From an uncultured Pelagibacteraceae bacterium (lineage in GTDB: Bacteria > Pseudomonadota > Alphaproteobacteria > Pelagibacterales > Pelagibacteraceae), in contig CACKMS010000002.1 of assembly GCA_902601315.1 (NCBI GenBank), positions 62,001 to 126,000 on the forward strand: a DNA stretch of 64,000 bases, read 5' to 3'. The position numbers and the translations under genes were made by a program. Below the pieces are notes generated by a model that was not told the origin of the DNA, searched no databases, and was given only the letters and a program-made list of their open reading frames with translations. Below, piece by piece: positions 1 through 9,268 of the stretch. The stretch's first letter is position 1, and each line of letters begins with the position of its first letter.

Positions 1-34
1 TACCTAGCAAACCTTTTTTTATCTCATCACTCAT
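1..34 (-). CDS. prpC: Partial 2-methylcitrate synthase (first 11 codons only)
   Basis: On the minus strand an ATG overlaps the last base of the prpB stop codon (TAATG). It reads MSDEIKKGLLG before the window ends. That N-terminus resembles 2-methylcitrate synthases, which condense propionyl-CoA with oxaloacetate, and prpC is the expected partner of the adjacent prpB and prpD. Only 11 residues are visible, so the identification rests mainly on context. A citrate-synthase paralogue is the main alternative. Confidence 0.6.
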   Translation of the reverse strand, partial: MSDEIKKGLLG

Positions 35-930
35 TACTCGTGTCCCTCTGTACTAAAATTATATATTTTTTCATCAAGCGAGTTATATTTTTCATAATCA
101 ACTAGCTCATATAATCTTTTTCTAGTTTGCATTCTATCAATTATATTATTTTGATGTCCATCGTTAAAAATAGCACGCAAACCATCCTCAACATTTTTCA
201 TAGCCAATCTTTGAGTAGTAACAGGATAGATCACAATATTGTATCCTAAATTTTCTAATTCTTTGAAGTTAAGTAGTTTTGACTTACCAAATTCAGTCAT
301 GTTTGCTAATAAATAACAATCTAAAGATTTTCGTACTTTCTCAAATTCACTTTCATCTTTAAGCGCCTCAGGGAAAACAATTTCTGCACCAGCATCAATA
401 TAAGATTTACATCTATCAATCATTTTATCTAATCCTTCAACATTTTTCGCATCGGATCTTGCAATAATTTTAAAATTTTTATCTTTCTTTGAGGAAACAC
501 ATTCTTTTATTTTTTTGGTCATTTGCTCACTTGAGATAAGTTCTTTATTATCAAGATGTCCACATCTTTTTCTCTCAACTTGATCCTCTATATGAACACT
601 TGTAATTCCATAATTTTCGAACGTCTCTATTGTTTCCTTACAAGACTTAAAACCAGTATCTATATCAACAACTGTGGGTAAATTTGTTACTCTTGCTATT
701 TGCTCTGAACGTTTGCTTACATCATTTAAAGTGGTAAGACCAATATCTGGATATCCTAAATCATTCGACATTACTCCACCAGAGACATAAACTCCGTCAT
801 ATCCTATCTCTTCAATTAATTTTGCAGTAAGGGGATTATAAGCACCCGGTATTCTTAATATTTTTTTTGATTTTAGTTTATTGTCAAAATCAATTCTTTT
901 TTGCCCAGCTTTTTTTTCAATAAAATGCAT
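34..930 (-). CDS. prpB: 2-methylisocitrate lyase
   Basis: This enzyme should cleave 2-methylisocitrate to pyruvate and succinate in the methylcitrate cycle for propionyl-CoA. The 298-residue protein has the isocitrate-lyase/PEP-mutase TIM-barrel pattern. The IPGAYNPLTAKL segment lies at about 27-38, the metal-binding DIDTGF at 89-94, and the catalytic-loop motif EDQVERKRCGH at 115-125 with Cys123 as the expected catalytic cysteine. IARSDA follows at about 156-161. Length fits PrpB (about 290-300) rather than long isocitrate lyases. The ATG lies at the prpD stop codon, which supports an operon with prpD upstream and prpC downstream. Other PEP-mutase superfamily activities are possible, but the neighbours argue for PrpB. 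Confidence 0.9.
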   Translation of the reverse strand: MHFIEKKAGQKRIDFDNKLKSKKILRIPGAYNPLTAKLIEEIGYDGVYVSGGVMSNDLGYPDIGLTTLNDVSKRSEQIARVTNLPTVVDIDTGFKSCKETIETFENYGITSVHIEDQVERKRCGHLDNKELISSEQMTKKIKECVSSKKDKNFKIIARSDAKNVEGLDKMIDRCKSYIDAGAEIVFPEALKDESEFEKVRKSLDCYLLANMTEFGKSKLLNFKELENLGYNIVIYPVTTQRLAMKNVEDGLRAIFNDGHQNNIIDRMQTRKRLYELVDYEKYNSLDEKIYNFSTEGHE

Positions 931-2432
931 TAAAAAATTCCTGCTCTATTGTTTCTTTTTAGAAATTTTTTATTTATCTTAATATTCAGTTTATCAAGTT
1001 GACCATTTTTCAAATTTTTACAGTTTTGTACATCTTTTAAAAACCTTTCAGATTCTTTTTTTGAAATTATTTTATCCGTTAAAACATTAAATTTATTGAT
1101 GTAATTTTCTCTTTTAAAAGGTCTAGCACCATATGGATGAGCACCAGCTTTATCTAATTCCTCTGTGTATTTTTTACCATTTTTCATGGTGATTATTACT
1201 TTAGCCCCGAATGATTTTTTTTTGGGATCTGGATCGTGATATTTTTTTGTCCATCTTTTATCTTCGTGAGTTTTAATTGATTTCCAGATTTTTATTGTAC
1301 TTTTTTTGTTAGCTCTAGCCTTTGTGTATGACTTTACATGATGCCAATTCCCATCCTCTAATGCTACGGCAAAAATATACATTATTGAATGATCTAAAGT
1401 TTCTCTACTTGCATTTGGATCCATTTTTTGTGGATCATTTGCGCCAGTGCCAATAACATAATGTGTGTGATGACTTGTGTGTATATCGATTTTTTTTATA
1501 TTTCTTAAATCAGGAATTCTCATATTCAGTTTTTTTGCAATGTCAATTAAAGCTTGTGCCTGATATTCTGCCGAATATTCTTTAGTATAAGTCTCAAGTA
1601 TTGCTTTTTTTTTCTCATTTTTTTTTGGAAGAGGAACTATATATTTAGCATTCTTTCCATCTAAAATTCTTGCCACAACACTATCCTCTCCCTCATAAAT
1701 TGGACTCGGAGCACCTTCGCCTCTCATTGTTCTGTCTACTGCTTCTATTCCAAGCTTTCCAGCATGCGCTGGTGCATAAGCTTTCCAACTTGAAATTTCT
1801 CCTTTTCTTGATTGTCTTGTTGAAATAGTTACGTGTAGAGCTTGTTGCACTGCTTGATAAATAGTATCAGTTTTTAAATTTAGCATTGAACCTATTCCTG
1901 CAGCCACACTTGGTCCAAGATGTGCTATATGATCAACTTTATGTTTATGTAAGCAAATTGCTTTAACTAAATTTACTTGCACTTCATAAGCTGTAATTAT
2001 CCCTTTTAATAAATCTTTTCCATTTCTTTTTGATTGTTGTGCTACAGCTATTAAGGGTGGAATATTGTCTCCTGGATGACTGTAATCTGCAGCTAAGAAA
2101 GTGTCATGAAAATCTAATTCTCTTACTGCGGTTCCATTTGCCCATGCAGCCCACTCACAATCAAATTTTAATTTTGAGTTTACTCCAAATAAAGTTGCTC
2201 CATTTTTTCTTTGATGAGCTAATGCCATTTCTCTTGCTGAAATTACAGGCTGTCTATTTAAAGAGGCTATTGCAACTGATGCATTATCAATAATTCTGTT
2301 AATTACCATTTCAATAGATCTATTATCTAACTTTGCATTGTCGCTTGCTATTTCAGCGATTTTCCAGGCAAGTTGATTTTTTTTTTTAATTTTAATTTTT
2401 GATGGGTAAACTTTTACTAAGTGTCTAATCAT
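930..2432 (-). CDS. prpD: 2-methylcitrate dehydratase, MmgE/PrpD family
   Basis: PrpD dehydrates 2-methylcitrate to cis-2-methylaconitate in the cytoplasm. The 500-residue length is close to the PrpD norm of about 480-500. The N-terminal helical domain contains the family segment NGTAVRELDFHDTF at about 99-112, followed by SHPGDN at 118-123, a substrate-site region conserved in MmgE/PrpD. The C-terminal third is very lysine-rich, consistent with the A+T bias. It is the first gene of a prpD-prpB-prpC run, and its stop overlaps the prpB start. MmgE/PrpD proteins also include other dehydratases such as iminodisuccinate epimerase, but prpB and a likely prpC next door make the methylcitrate role most likely. 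Confidence 0.88.
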   Translation of the reverse strand: MIRHLVKVYPSKIKIKKKNQLAWKIAEIASDNAKLDNRSIEMVINRIIDNASVAIASLNRQPVISAREMALAHQRKNGATLFGVNSKLKFDCEWAAWANGTAVRELDFHDTFLAADYSHPGDNIPPLIAVAQQSKRNGKDLLKGIITAYEVQVNLVKAICLHKHKVDHIAHLGPSVAAGIGSMLNLKTDTIYQAVQQALHVTISTRQSRKGEISSWKAYAPAHAGKLGIEAVDRTMRGEGAPSPIYEGEDSVVARILDGKNAKYIVPLPKKNEKKKAILETYTKEYSAEYQAQALIDIAKKLNMRIPDLRNIKKIDIHTSHHTHYVIGTGANDPQKMDPNASRETLDHSIMYIFAVALEDGNWHHVKSYTKARANKKSTIKIWKSIKTHEDKRWTKKYHDPDPKKKSFGAKVIITMKNGKKYTEELDKAGAHPYGARPFKRENYINKFNVLTDKIISKKESERFLKDVQNCKNLKNGQLDKLNIKINKKFLKRNNRAGIF

Positions 2433-2474
2433 AAAGAAAAAATTTAATACCCTTTAGAATGATTTTAATCAATA

Positions 2475-3161
2475 TTAATCTATGAGATATTTGTTAATGA
2501 TTTCTTCGATTCCATCAAAATTTTTAATTAAATAATCATGGTGAATATCAGAAACCTTCTTGTCTGTGTATCCGTCTTCGAGAAGTATAAATGGTATTTT
2601 AGCTGCTTTTGCAGATTCGGCGTCAGTTTCGCTATCTCCAATCATGATACTTTTTTTTATATCCCCCTGCATAATATCTATTACATTTGTAAGATGTCTT
2701 GGATCAGGTTTGCAGTAATCAAATGTATTACTTCCAGCTACATACTCAAAATAATCATATATCTTTATTTCTTTTAATAAGTTAATAGCAAGATGTTCTT
2801 GTTTGTTAGTGCATATACCCATTTGAATTTTATTTTTTTTAGACCACTCTAAAAATTCTTTAGCACCCTTTATTAATTTACTTTCAATTGCTATATTTTT
2901 TCCATAATAATCAATAAACTCTTTGACCATTTGTTTTTTTAATTTTTCGTCAATAACTTTGCTAAATTCTTTTTGGGCTTGTCCCCAAATGGATCTACCG
3001 ATCATTATTGATGCTCCTTTACCAGCAAGGTTTCGAATATCTTCTGTAGTCTTTGTTTCATAGCCAAATTTTTTCATTACATAATTGTGAGCGTTCATTA
3101 AATCTGGCGCAGAGTCCACGAGAGTACCATCTAGATCTAAAAGAATTGTAAGTTTTTGCAT
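2475..3161 (-). CDS. gph: HAD-family hydrolase, phosphoglycolate phosphatase-like
   Basis: The protein is predicted to hydrolyse a phosphate monoester, most likely 2-phosphoglycolate. HAD motif I is LDLDGTLVDS with nucleophile Asp9 and acid/base Asp11. Motif II is around CTNK at 117-120, motif III uses the lysine of KPDPRH near 151, and motif IV is GDSETDA at 175-181. An alpha-helical cap between about residues 18 and 85 is typical of subclass I enzymes such as Gph. At 228 residues it has the normal length. It is separated by 42 nt from prpD downstream and is divergent from the glmU-like gene, with 69 nt between the two starts. Substrate specificity in this family is hard to predict, so the gph symbol is tentative. 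Confidence 0.75.
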   Translation of the reverse strand: MQKLTILLDLDGTLVDSAPDLMNAHNYVMKKFGYETKTTEDIRNLAGKGASIMIGRSIWGQAQKEFSKVIDEKLKKQMVKEFIDYYGKNIAIESKLIKGAKEFLEWSKKNKIQMGICTNKQEHLAINLLKEIKIYDYFEYVAGSNTFDYCKPDPRHLTNVIDIMQGDIKKSIMIGDSETDAESAKAAKIPFILLEDGYTDKKVSDIHHDYLIKNFDGIEEIINKYLID

Positions 3162-3230
3162 AATTTAAGTTTTTTTAAGAAATAAATTGTGAATTAATTA
3201 AAACAAAACCTAAATATATACAATAATTTT
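3162..3230. promoter_or_regulatory. Short divergent promoter region between gph-like and glmU-like genes
   Basis: The 69-nt A+T-rich gap separates two divergent starts, so it should hold promoters for both directions. TATA-like hexamers suitable as -10 elements occur in the right half, but I could not pair one convincingly with a -35 element. No hairpin or operator is evident. Confidence 0.35.
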
Positions 3231-3851
3231 ATGCTTAAAAACAATTTGCAAATAGAGCAAAATAAATTGAGAAAAAAATTTTTAAAAAAAGGGATTAAAA
3301 TGATAGCCCCTGAAACAATTTTTTTTTCTAAAGAAACAATTATTGGTAAAAATGTTACGATTGAACCTTATGTTGTATTTTCAAAAAAAGTTAAAATTGG
3401 AAATAATGTTACAGTAAAATCATTTTCTCATCTTGAGGGAGTTACTGTTGAAGATAACGTGGATATTGGTCCATATGCAAGGATTAGACCTAACGTTAGA
3501 ATTCAAAAAGGTTCAAAAATTGGAAACTTTGTTGAAATAAAAAAAAGCAACATTGGCAAAAACTCCAAAGTAAATCACCTGTCTTATATTGGTGACGCTA
3601 CTATTGGTAAAAATGTTAATATTGGAGCTGGTACTATTACTTGTAATTATGATGGGGTTAAAAAAAGTAAAACAAATATCAAAGATGGTGTATTTATTGG
3701 ATCAAATTCATCATTAGTAGCCCCAGTTACAATTAATAAAAAAAGTGTTGTAGGAGCGAGTTCAGTTATAACAAAAAATGTATTATCAAAAAGTCTTGCT
3801 TTAACTAGATCAAATCAAATAACAATAAAAAATTATAAAAGAAAAAAATAA
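3231..3851 (+). CDS. glmU: GlmU C-terminal acetyltransferase domain (left-handed beta-helix) as a stand-alone protein
   Basis: Bifunctional GlmU acetylates glucosamine-1-phosphate and then makes UDP-GlcNAc for peptidoglycan and lipid A. This 206-residue protein aligns only with the acetyltransferase half. The inter-domain helix is followed by hexapeptide-repeat turns, the signature [12 protein letters not shown] at about 82-93, and the catalytic region [20 protein letters not shown] with the expected active-site His. The later segment [14 protein letters not shown] is also characteristic of GlmU. The roughly 230-residue pyrophosphorylase domain is absent, and upstream lies only a short spacer and a divergent gene, so it is not a mis-chosen start. 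The adjacent glmS makes the preceding amino sugar. The uridylyltransferase step must be encoded elsewhere. Confidence 0.85.
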   Translation: MLKNNLQIEQNKLRKKFLKKGIKMIAPETIFFSKETIIGKNVTIEPYVVFSKKVKIGNNVTVKSFSHLEGVTVEDNVDIGPYARIRPNVRIQKGSKIGNFVEIKKSNIGKNSKVNHLSYIGDATIGKNVNIGAGTITCNYDGVKKSKTNIKDGVFIGSNSSLVAPVTINKKSVVGASSVITKNVLSKSLALTRSNQITIKNYKRKK

Positions 3852-5672
3852 ATGTGTGGGATAGTTGGCATAACAAGTTCTAAAGAAGTCACTTCTAGAA
3901 TAATAGGATCATTGAAAAAACTAGAATATAGAGGATATGACTCTGCTGGTATAGCTACAATAACTAAAAATAATATTAATGAGGTAAAGTGCGAAGGAAG
4001 GGTTAATGAATTAGAAAAAAATATTAATCAAATAAATTTATCAGGCACAATAGGAATTGGTCATGTAAGATGGGCAACCCATGGAAAACCCAGCACAATT
4101 AATGCCCATCCTCATTCTTCTGACAATGTTTCAGTTGTACATAATGGCATAATTGAAAATTCCACTATTCTTAAAAAAATATTAGAGAACAAAGGATATA
4201 AATTTAAATCACAAACCGATACAGAAGTAATTGTACATTTAGTAAGCGATTATTTAAAAAAAAATAATCTTAAAAATACAATTATAAAAGTACTCAAGAA
4301 ATTACATGGAAGTTTTGCTTTAGGAATAATTTTTAAAGATCAACCAGACCTGATGGTTGGTGCAAGAAGAGGATCTCCATTAGCTGTGGGTTACGGTCCC
4401 GATGAACACTATTTAGGTTCAGATTCTTACGCTCTTAAATCAATGACTAATAAGATTTCATATTTAAATGATGGTGAGTTTTGTATTTTGAAAAAAGATC
4501 AAGTTGAATTTTTTGACTCGGATGGAATCAAAACAAATAAAGAAATTTTAAACCTATCTAAGGATGAACAAATTTATGAAAAAGGACAATATAAATATTT
4601 TATGGCAAAAGAAATTGATGAACAACCTGTAACAATAAAAAATTGTATCAACGAATATATTGACAAACATAATAATGAAATAAATATTTTTAATTTTCCT
4701 TGGAAAATTAGTGATATTTCCTCAGTTGTTCTTATAGGTTGCGGTACAGCGTATCATTCTTGCTTAGTTGCAAAATATTGGTTTGAGCAGAACACAAATA
4801 TGGATGTTTTTGTAGATATCGCTTCTGAATTCAGATACAGAAAAATAAGGTTCAAACAAAACGCTCTTTATATATTTGTTTCACAATCTGGTGAGACAGC
4901 AGATACATTTGCAGCACTTGATTTATGCAAGAAAAATGAGGTTAAAACCTGTGCAATTGTAAATGTTGTCGAGAGCTCGATTGCAAGAGATGCTGATTTA
5001 GTATTGCCAATTCATTGTGGACCAGAAATTGGTGTTGCTTCCACAAAAGCCTTTTTGGGCCAAATGCTTGTATTATACTTGCTTTGTACAAAGATTTCAT
5101 ACGAACAAAAAACAATTACAAAAAAAATATATCAAAATAAAATTAAGGATTTGTTGTTACTTTCTAAATGTGCAAAAGAAACATTAAATATAGATAACAA
5201 AATCCACAATTTGGGAAAAGATTTTGCTAATTCCAAAGGATCAATGTTTTTAGGAAGAGGTTATTCGTATCCAATCGCCCTTGAAGGTGCACTAAAACTT
5301 AAAGAACTTGCGTACGTACACGCCGAAGGGTATCCAGCTGGTGAGATGAAGCATGGTCCTCTGGCTCTTATAGAGGAAGGTATGCCAGTTGTTGTAATTG
5401 CTCCAAGAGACGAACATTACAAAAAAACTATTTCAAATATGCAAGAAGTTATATCAAGAGGTGCCAAAGTATTGCTTATTACAAACAAGAGCACTGACGA
5501 AATTTTTTCAGAAAATATCTGGGAGCAAATTGAAGTTGAAAATATATCTGACGAACTACTTCCTTTTCTAACTACAATCCCTTTACAAAAATTAGCCTAT
5601 TACTCTGCTTTAGATAAAGGCTTTGATATTGATAAACCTAGAAATCTTGCTAAATCAGTTACTGTTGAATAA
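3852..5672 (+). CDS. glmS: Glutamine-fructose-6-phosphate aminotransferase (isomerizing)
   Basis: GlmS makes glucosamine-6-phosphate from fructose-6-phosphate and glutamine, the entry to UDP-GlcNAc. The start is fixed by MCGIVGI, since Cys2 becomes the N-terminal nucleophile of the glutaminase domain (about 1-220). Two SIS sugar-isomerase domains follow, with GCGTAYHS near 296-303, SQSGETADT near 345, and the second domain about 455-600. The C-terminus KPRNLAKSVTVE is the family hallmark. At 606 residues it is full length. The ATG directly abuts the stop codon of the glmU-like gene, so the two are probably cotranscribed and translationally coupled. I see no glmS ribozyme or other leader. Confidence 0.97.
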   Translation: MCGIVGITSSKEVTSRIIGSLKKLEYRGYDSAGIATITKNNINEVKCEGRVNELEKNINQINLSGTIGIGHVRWATHGKPSTINAHPHSSDNVSVVHNGIIENSTILKKILENKGYKFKSQTDTEVIVHLVSDYLKKNNLKNTIIKVLKKLHGSFALGIIFKDQPDLMVGARRGSPLAVGYGPDEHYLGSDSYALKSMTNKISYLNDGEFCILKKDQVEFFDSDGIKTNKEILNLSKDEQIYEKGQYKYFMAKEIDEQPVTIKNCINEYIDKHNNEINIFNFPWKISDISSVVLIGCGTAYHSCLVAKYWFEQNTNMDVFVDIASEFRYRKIRFKQNALYIFVSQSGETADTFAALDLCKKNEVKTCAIVNVVESSIARDADLVLPIHCGPEIGVASTKAFLGQMLVLYLLCTKISYEQKTITKKIYQNKIKDLLLLSKCAKETLNIDNKIHNLGKDFANSKGSMFLGRGYSYPIALEGALKLKELAYVHAEGYPAGEMKHGPLALIEEGMPVVVIAPRDEHYKKTISNMQEVISRGAKVLLITNKSTDEIFSENIWEQIEVENISDELLPFLTTIPLQKLAYYSALDKGFDIDKPRNLAKSVTVE

Positions 5673-5706
5673 TTAGTAAAGTCTGTTAAAACAATTTCAA
5701 GTTGAA

Positions 5707-7086
5707 ATGAAAAATTGGAAAATAAATAGCTGGAGAAAATATCCTGTAAAACATCAACCTATATATGATGATGAAAAGGAATTAGACCTTGTTCTAAACA
5801 AGTTAAAAACATTTCCACCTTTAGTTTTTGCAGGTGAAACAAGACATTTAAAAAATCAATTATCAGATGTCGTTGATGGTAAGGCTTTTCTTTTACAGGG
5901 AGGAGATTGTGCAGAGAGTTTTGCGGAATTTCATCCAGACAATATTAGAGATACGTTTAAAGTTATACTCCAGATGTCTTTAGTTTTAACTTATTCTGCA
6001 TCATTACCAGTGGTTAAACTTGGTAGAATTGCTGGACAGTTTTCAAAACCGAGAAGTGCTCCTACTGAAAAACAGGGTGACAAAGAATTACCAAGCTATT
6101 TAGGTGACAATATTAATGCTATTGATTTTAATGAGAAAGCTAGAAGACCTGATCCAAAAAGATTATTTAAAGCATACTCTCAATCAGCATCAACATTAAA
6201 TCTTTTACGTGCTTTTTCAAAAGGTGGATTTGCTGATTTAAATAAAGTCCACTTATGGAATTTAGACTACATAAAGAAAAGTCCACAATCTAAAAAATTT
6301 AAAGATTTAGAAGATAAAATTGCTGATGCATTAGCTTTCATGGAAGCGTGCGGAATTACATCGGATTTTAATAATAGATTATATACAGTGAACTTTTGGA
6401 CATCTCATGAAGCTCTACATTTACCATTTGAGGAAAGCATGACTAGAGTAGATTCTACAACTGGTGAGTATCACGATACTTCTGCTCATTTTGTATGGAT
6501 TGGAGATAGAACAAGACAATTAGATGGTGGACACGTTGAGTTTTGTAGAGGGATTGAAAACCCAATTGGTATTAAATGTGGACCAACATCAAAACCAGAT
6601 GAAATTGCTAAAATTTGTGAAGCTATTAATCCAAAAAACGAAAAAGGAAAAATAACTTTAATTTCTAGATTTGGTCATCAAAATGTAGAGAAATTTTTAC
6701 CAAAGTTAATAAGAGGAATTAAAAAAGAGGGATTTAATGTTTTATGGTCGTGTGATCCATGTCATGGGAATACTATTAAAGCGTCAACTGGATTTAAAAC
6801 AAGACCTTTCAATGATGTAGTTAAGGAAGTAAAAAATGTTTTTGCAGTTCACCAAGCAGAGGGCTCATACGCTGGTGGGTTGCATGTTGAAATGACTGGT
6901 CAAGATGTGACAGAGTGCACAGGTGGAGCAAAAAAAATATCTGATACCGACTTATCAAGCAGATATCATACGCATTGTGATCCAAGATTAAACTCTGATC
7001 AAGCTATTGAATTAGCATTTTTAATTTCAGACGAGATAAAAAAGAATAGTTTGTATTCCAAATCTGCAATTAAAGCGGCATCTTAA
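5707..7086 (+). CDS. aroG: 3-deoxy-7-phosphoheptulonate (DAHP) synthase, class II
   Basis: This enzyme condenses phosphoenolpyruvate and erythrose-4-phosphate, the first step of the shikimate pathway. The protein is the plant/microbial class II type of 459 residues. It shows LQGGDCAESFAEF at about 63-75, including the metal-binding Cys, RIAGQFSKPRS near 107-117, the THCDPRLN motif near the C-terminus, and HVEMTGQDVTEC around 394-405. There is no fused chorismate mutase and no obvious ACT-type regulatory domain. It starts 34 nt after glmS on the same strand. The biochemical call is secure; the gene symbol varies between genomes (aroG, aroH or aroF). Confidence 0.93.
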   Translation: MKNWKINSWRKYPVKHQPIYDDEKELDLVLNKLKTFPPLVFAGETRHLKNQLSDVVDGKAFLLQGGDCAESFAEFHPDNIRDTFKVILQMSLVLTYSASLPVVKLGRIAGQFSKPRSAPTEKQGDKELPSYLGDNINAIDFNEKARRPDPKRLFKAYSQSASTLNLLRAFSKGGFADLNKVHLWNLDYIKKSPQSKKFKDLEDKIADALAFMEACGITSDFNNRLYTVNFWTSHEALHLPFEESMTRVDSTTGEYHDTSAHFVWIGDRTRQLDGGHVEFCRGIENPIGIKCGPTSKPDEIAKICEAINPKNEKGKITLISRFGHQNVEKFLPKLIRGIKKEGFNVLWSCDPCHGNTIKASTGFKTRPFNDVVKEVKNVFAVHQAEGSYAGGLHVEMTGQDVTECTGGAKKISDTDLSSRYHTHCDPRLNSDQAIELAFLISDEIKKNSLYSKSAIKAAS

Positions 7087-7123
7087 CCGTTTAAAAATTC
7101 AATTTTATTTCTATATTCAAAAC

Positions 7124-7861
7124 ATGCATTCAAAAGATAAAGTCGATCATATTAAAAATTGGATATTAAATTACGTAGATTCTATGCCCAATAAAGCCAA
7201 GTCATTGGTAATTGGTATATCTGGTGGAATTGATTCTTCAGTATCTAGTACTTTGAGTGCGATGACAGGTCTAAAAACAATAGTTTTATCTATGCCAATT
7301 AAACAAAAATCAGCACAACATGATTTAAGTTTAGCACATCAAGAGTGGTTAAAAAAGAATTTTAGCAACGTTGAAGGTTATACATTAGAACTTGATAGTT
7401 TGTTTAAAACATTTGAAGGAACTTTAAATATCTTCGAAAATGAACATGGTATGGCAAATTCGAGAGCAAGATTAAGAATGACAACACTATACCAAGTTGC
7501 TGCAGCTAATAGTGGAATAGTTGTTGGAACTGGAAATAAAGTAGAAGATTTTGGAGTAGGTTTTTATACAAAATATGGTGATGGAGGAGTTGATATTTCT
7601 CCAATAGCAGATTGTAACAAAACAGAAGTGTGGGAACTTGGAAAAGAACTTGGGATATTAAAAGAAATTATCGATGCTCCTCCGACAGATGGTTTATGGG
7701 ATGATGGGCGTACTGATGAAGGTCAGCTTGGCTTAAGTTACAAAGAGCTCGAAGAAGCAATGGAAAATGAAAATTCTATAAATAGAGAGAAATATAATTC
7801 AATTCGAAGATCAAATTTGCATAAAATGGAACCAATTCCAGTATGCAAAATCCCAAATTAA
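7124..7861 (+). CDS. nadE: NAD(+) synthase, ammonia-dependent type
   Basis: NadE adenylates and amidates nicotinic acid adenine dinucleotide to form NAD. The 245-residue protein carries the ATP-pyrophosphatase P-loop SGGIDSS at 33-39 and the substrate-loop motif GTGNKVEDFGVGF near 135-147, followed by YGDGGVDISPIADCNKTEVW. No N-terminal nitrilase/glutaminase domain is present, so it should use free ammonia or an external glutaminase. It begins 37 nt after the DAHP synthase gene. nadK, the next enzyme in NADP synthesis, is encoded at 35648 in this window. Confidence 0.93.
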   Translation: MHSKDKVDHIKNWILNYVDSMPNKAKSLVIGISGGIDSSVSSTLSAMTGLKTIVLSMPIKQKSAQHDLSLAHQEWLKKNFSNVEGYTLELDSLFKTFEGTLNIFENEHGMANSRARLRMTTLYQVAAANSGIVVGTGNKVEDFGVGFYTKYGDGGVDISPIADCNKTEVWELGKELGILKEIIDAPPTDGLWDDGRTDEGQLGLSYKELEEAMENENSINREKYNSIRRSNLHKMEPIPVCKIPN

Positions 7862-7906
7862 TCAAATAGATTCACAAATCTAAAATTTAAGTATATTCCT
7901 AGTTGA

Positions 7907-9268
7907 ATGGCTAAAGATATATTTTTAACTAATAGCCTTGATGGCAAGAAAGATAAATTTGTACCCAAAAATGAAAAATCGGTGGGCATGTATGTTTGCG
8001 GACCAACTGTTTATGACGATCCACATATAGGAAATGCAAGACCTTTAGTTGTTTTTGATATTCTATTTAAAATTTTAAAAACAAAATATGGACCTGATTC
8101 TGTAAATTACATTAGAAACATTACAGATATAGATGATAAAATAATAAAAGCATCAAATGATAAAAAAATTTCTATAAAAGATTTAACTCTAAAAATTACA
8201 GAAAATTTTCACGATGACTGCGAATATTTAAAGTGTGAAGAGCCAACGGAAGAACCTAAAGCAACTGAAAATATAAATCAAATGGTCGATATGATAACTG
8301 ATTTAGAAAATCAAGGTTATGCTTATTCAAATAAAAACCATGTGTATTTTGAGGTAAATAAATTTGAGGATTATGGAAATCTTTCAAACAAAAAATTAGA
8401 TGAATTAATTGCAGGCTCAAGAGTTGAAGTGTCTGAATTCAAGAAAAATCCTGAAGATTTTGTATTATGGAAACCATCTACAGCTAGTGAACCTTCATGG
8501 GATTCTCCTTGGGGAAAAGGTAGGCCTGGCTGGCATTTAGAGTGTTCAGCGATGTCAAAAAGATATTTAGGTGATGAATTTGACATTCATGGAGGTGGCA
8601 GAGATTTACTATTTCCACACCATGAAAATGAAATAGCACAATCTAGATGTGCAAATGGAACTAAATCGTTTGCAAATTATTGGGTTCATAATGGTTTTAT
8701 TACTTTATCAAATGAAAAAATGGCTAAATCCCAAGGTAATATTTTGAAAATAAAAGACTTTAAAACAAAATATAATGGTCAAGTTTTAAGATTAGCATTA
8801 ATTACTAGTCATTACCGACAAGGACTTGATTGGAATGACAAGTTAATATCAGAGTGTGAGAAGACTTTAACAAAATGGTATTCTGCACATATTGAAGTTA
8901 AGGAAAAAATTACAGTCCCTGACGATATCTTATCCCCCCTATATGACGACTTAAACACACCTGGTTATATTGCTAACTTACACTCTTTATATTCTAAAGC
9001 GTCTTCTGGAACAGTCGAGGATAAAAACATTTTTGTACATGCTTGTAAATTTATTGGTCTTTTAACAGATACTAAAGAGGAATGGATGAGTTTCAAAAAA
9101 AATTCGATAAATATATCTGAGGATGAAATTAGATCTAAAATTGAAGAAAGAAATAAAGCAAGATCTGACAAAAATTATGAATTAGCTGATAAAATTAGAC
9201 AGGATCTTTTGGATAAGGGTATTTTAATTGAGGATAAAGATGGTACAACCTCGTGGAAATTAAAATGA
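7907..9268 (+). CDS. cysS: Cysteinyl-tRNA synthetase
   Basis: CysRS charges tRNA-Cys. The 453-residue class I synthetase has the zinc-binding Cys31 in CGPTVYDDPH, the HIGN signature at 40-43, WHLECSAMS and FPHHENEIAQS zinc/substrate segments in the middle, and KMAKS at about 271-275 as the KMSKS variant. The C-terminal helical anticodon-binding part is complete and ends near a lysine-rich tail. Its TGA stop overlaps the ATG of the next gene (ATGA at 9265-9268), indicating translational coupling with cimA. Confidence 0.96.
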   Translation: MAKDIFLTNSLDGKKDKFVPKNEKSVGMYVCGPTVYDDPHIGNARPLVVFDILFKILKTKYGPDSVNYIRNITDIDDKIIKASNDKKISIKDLTLKITENFHDDCEYLKCEEPTEEPKATENINQMVDMITDLENQGYAYSNKNHVYFEVNKFEDYGNLSNKKLDELIAGSRVEVSEFKKNPEDFVLWKPSTASEPSWDSPWGKGRPGWHLECSAMSKRYLGDEFDIHGGGRDLLFPHHENEIAQSRCANGTKSFANYWVHNGFITLSNEKMAKSQGNILKIKDFKTKYNGQVLRLALITSHYRQGLDWNDKLISECEKTLTKWYSAHIEVKEKITVPDDILSPLYDDLNTPGYIANLHSLYSKASSGTVEDKNIFVHACKFIGLLTDTKEEWMSFKKNSINISEDEIRSKIEERNKARSDKNYELADKIRQDLLDKGILIEDKDGTTSWKLK

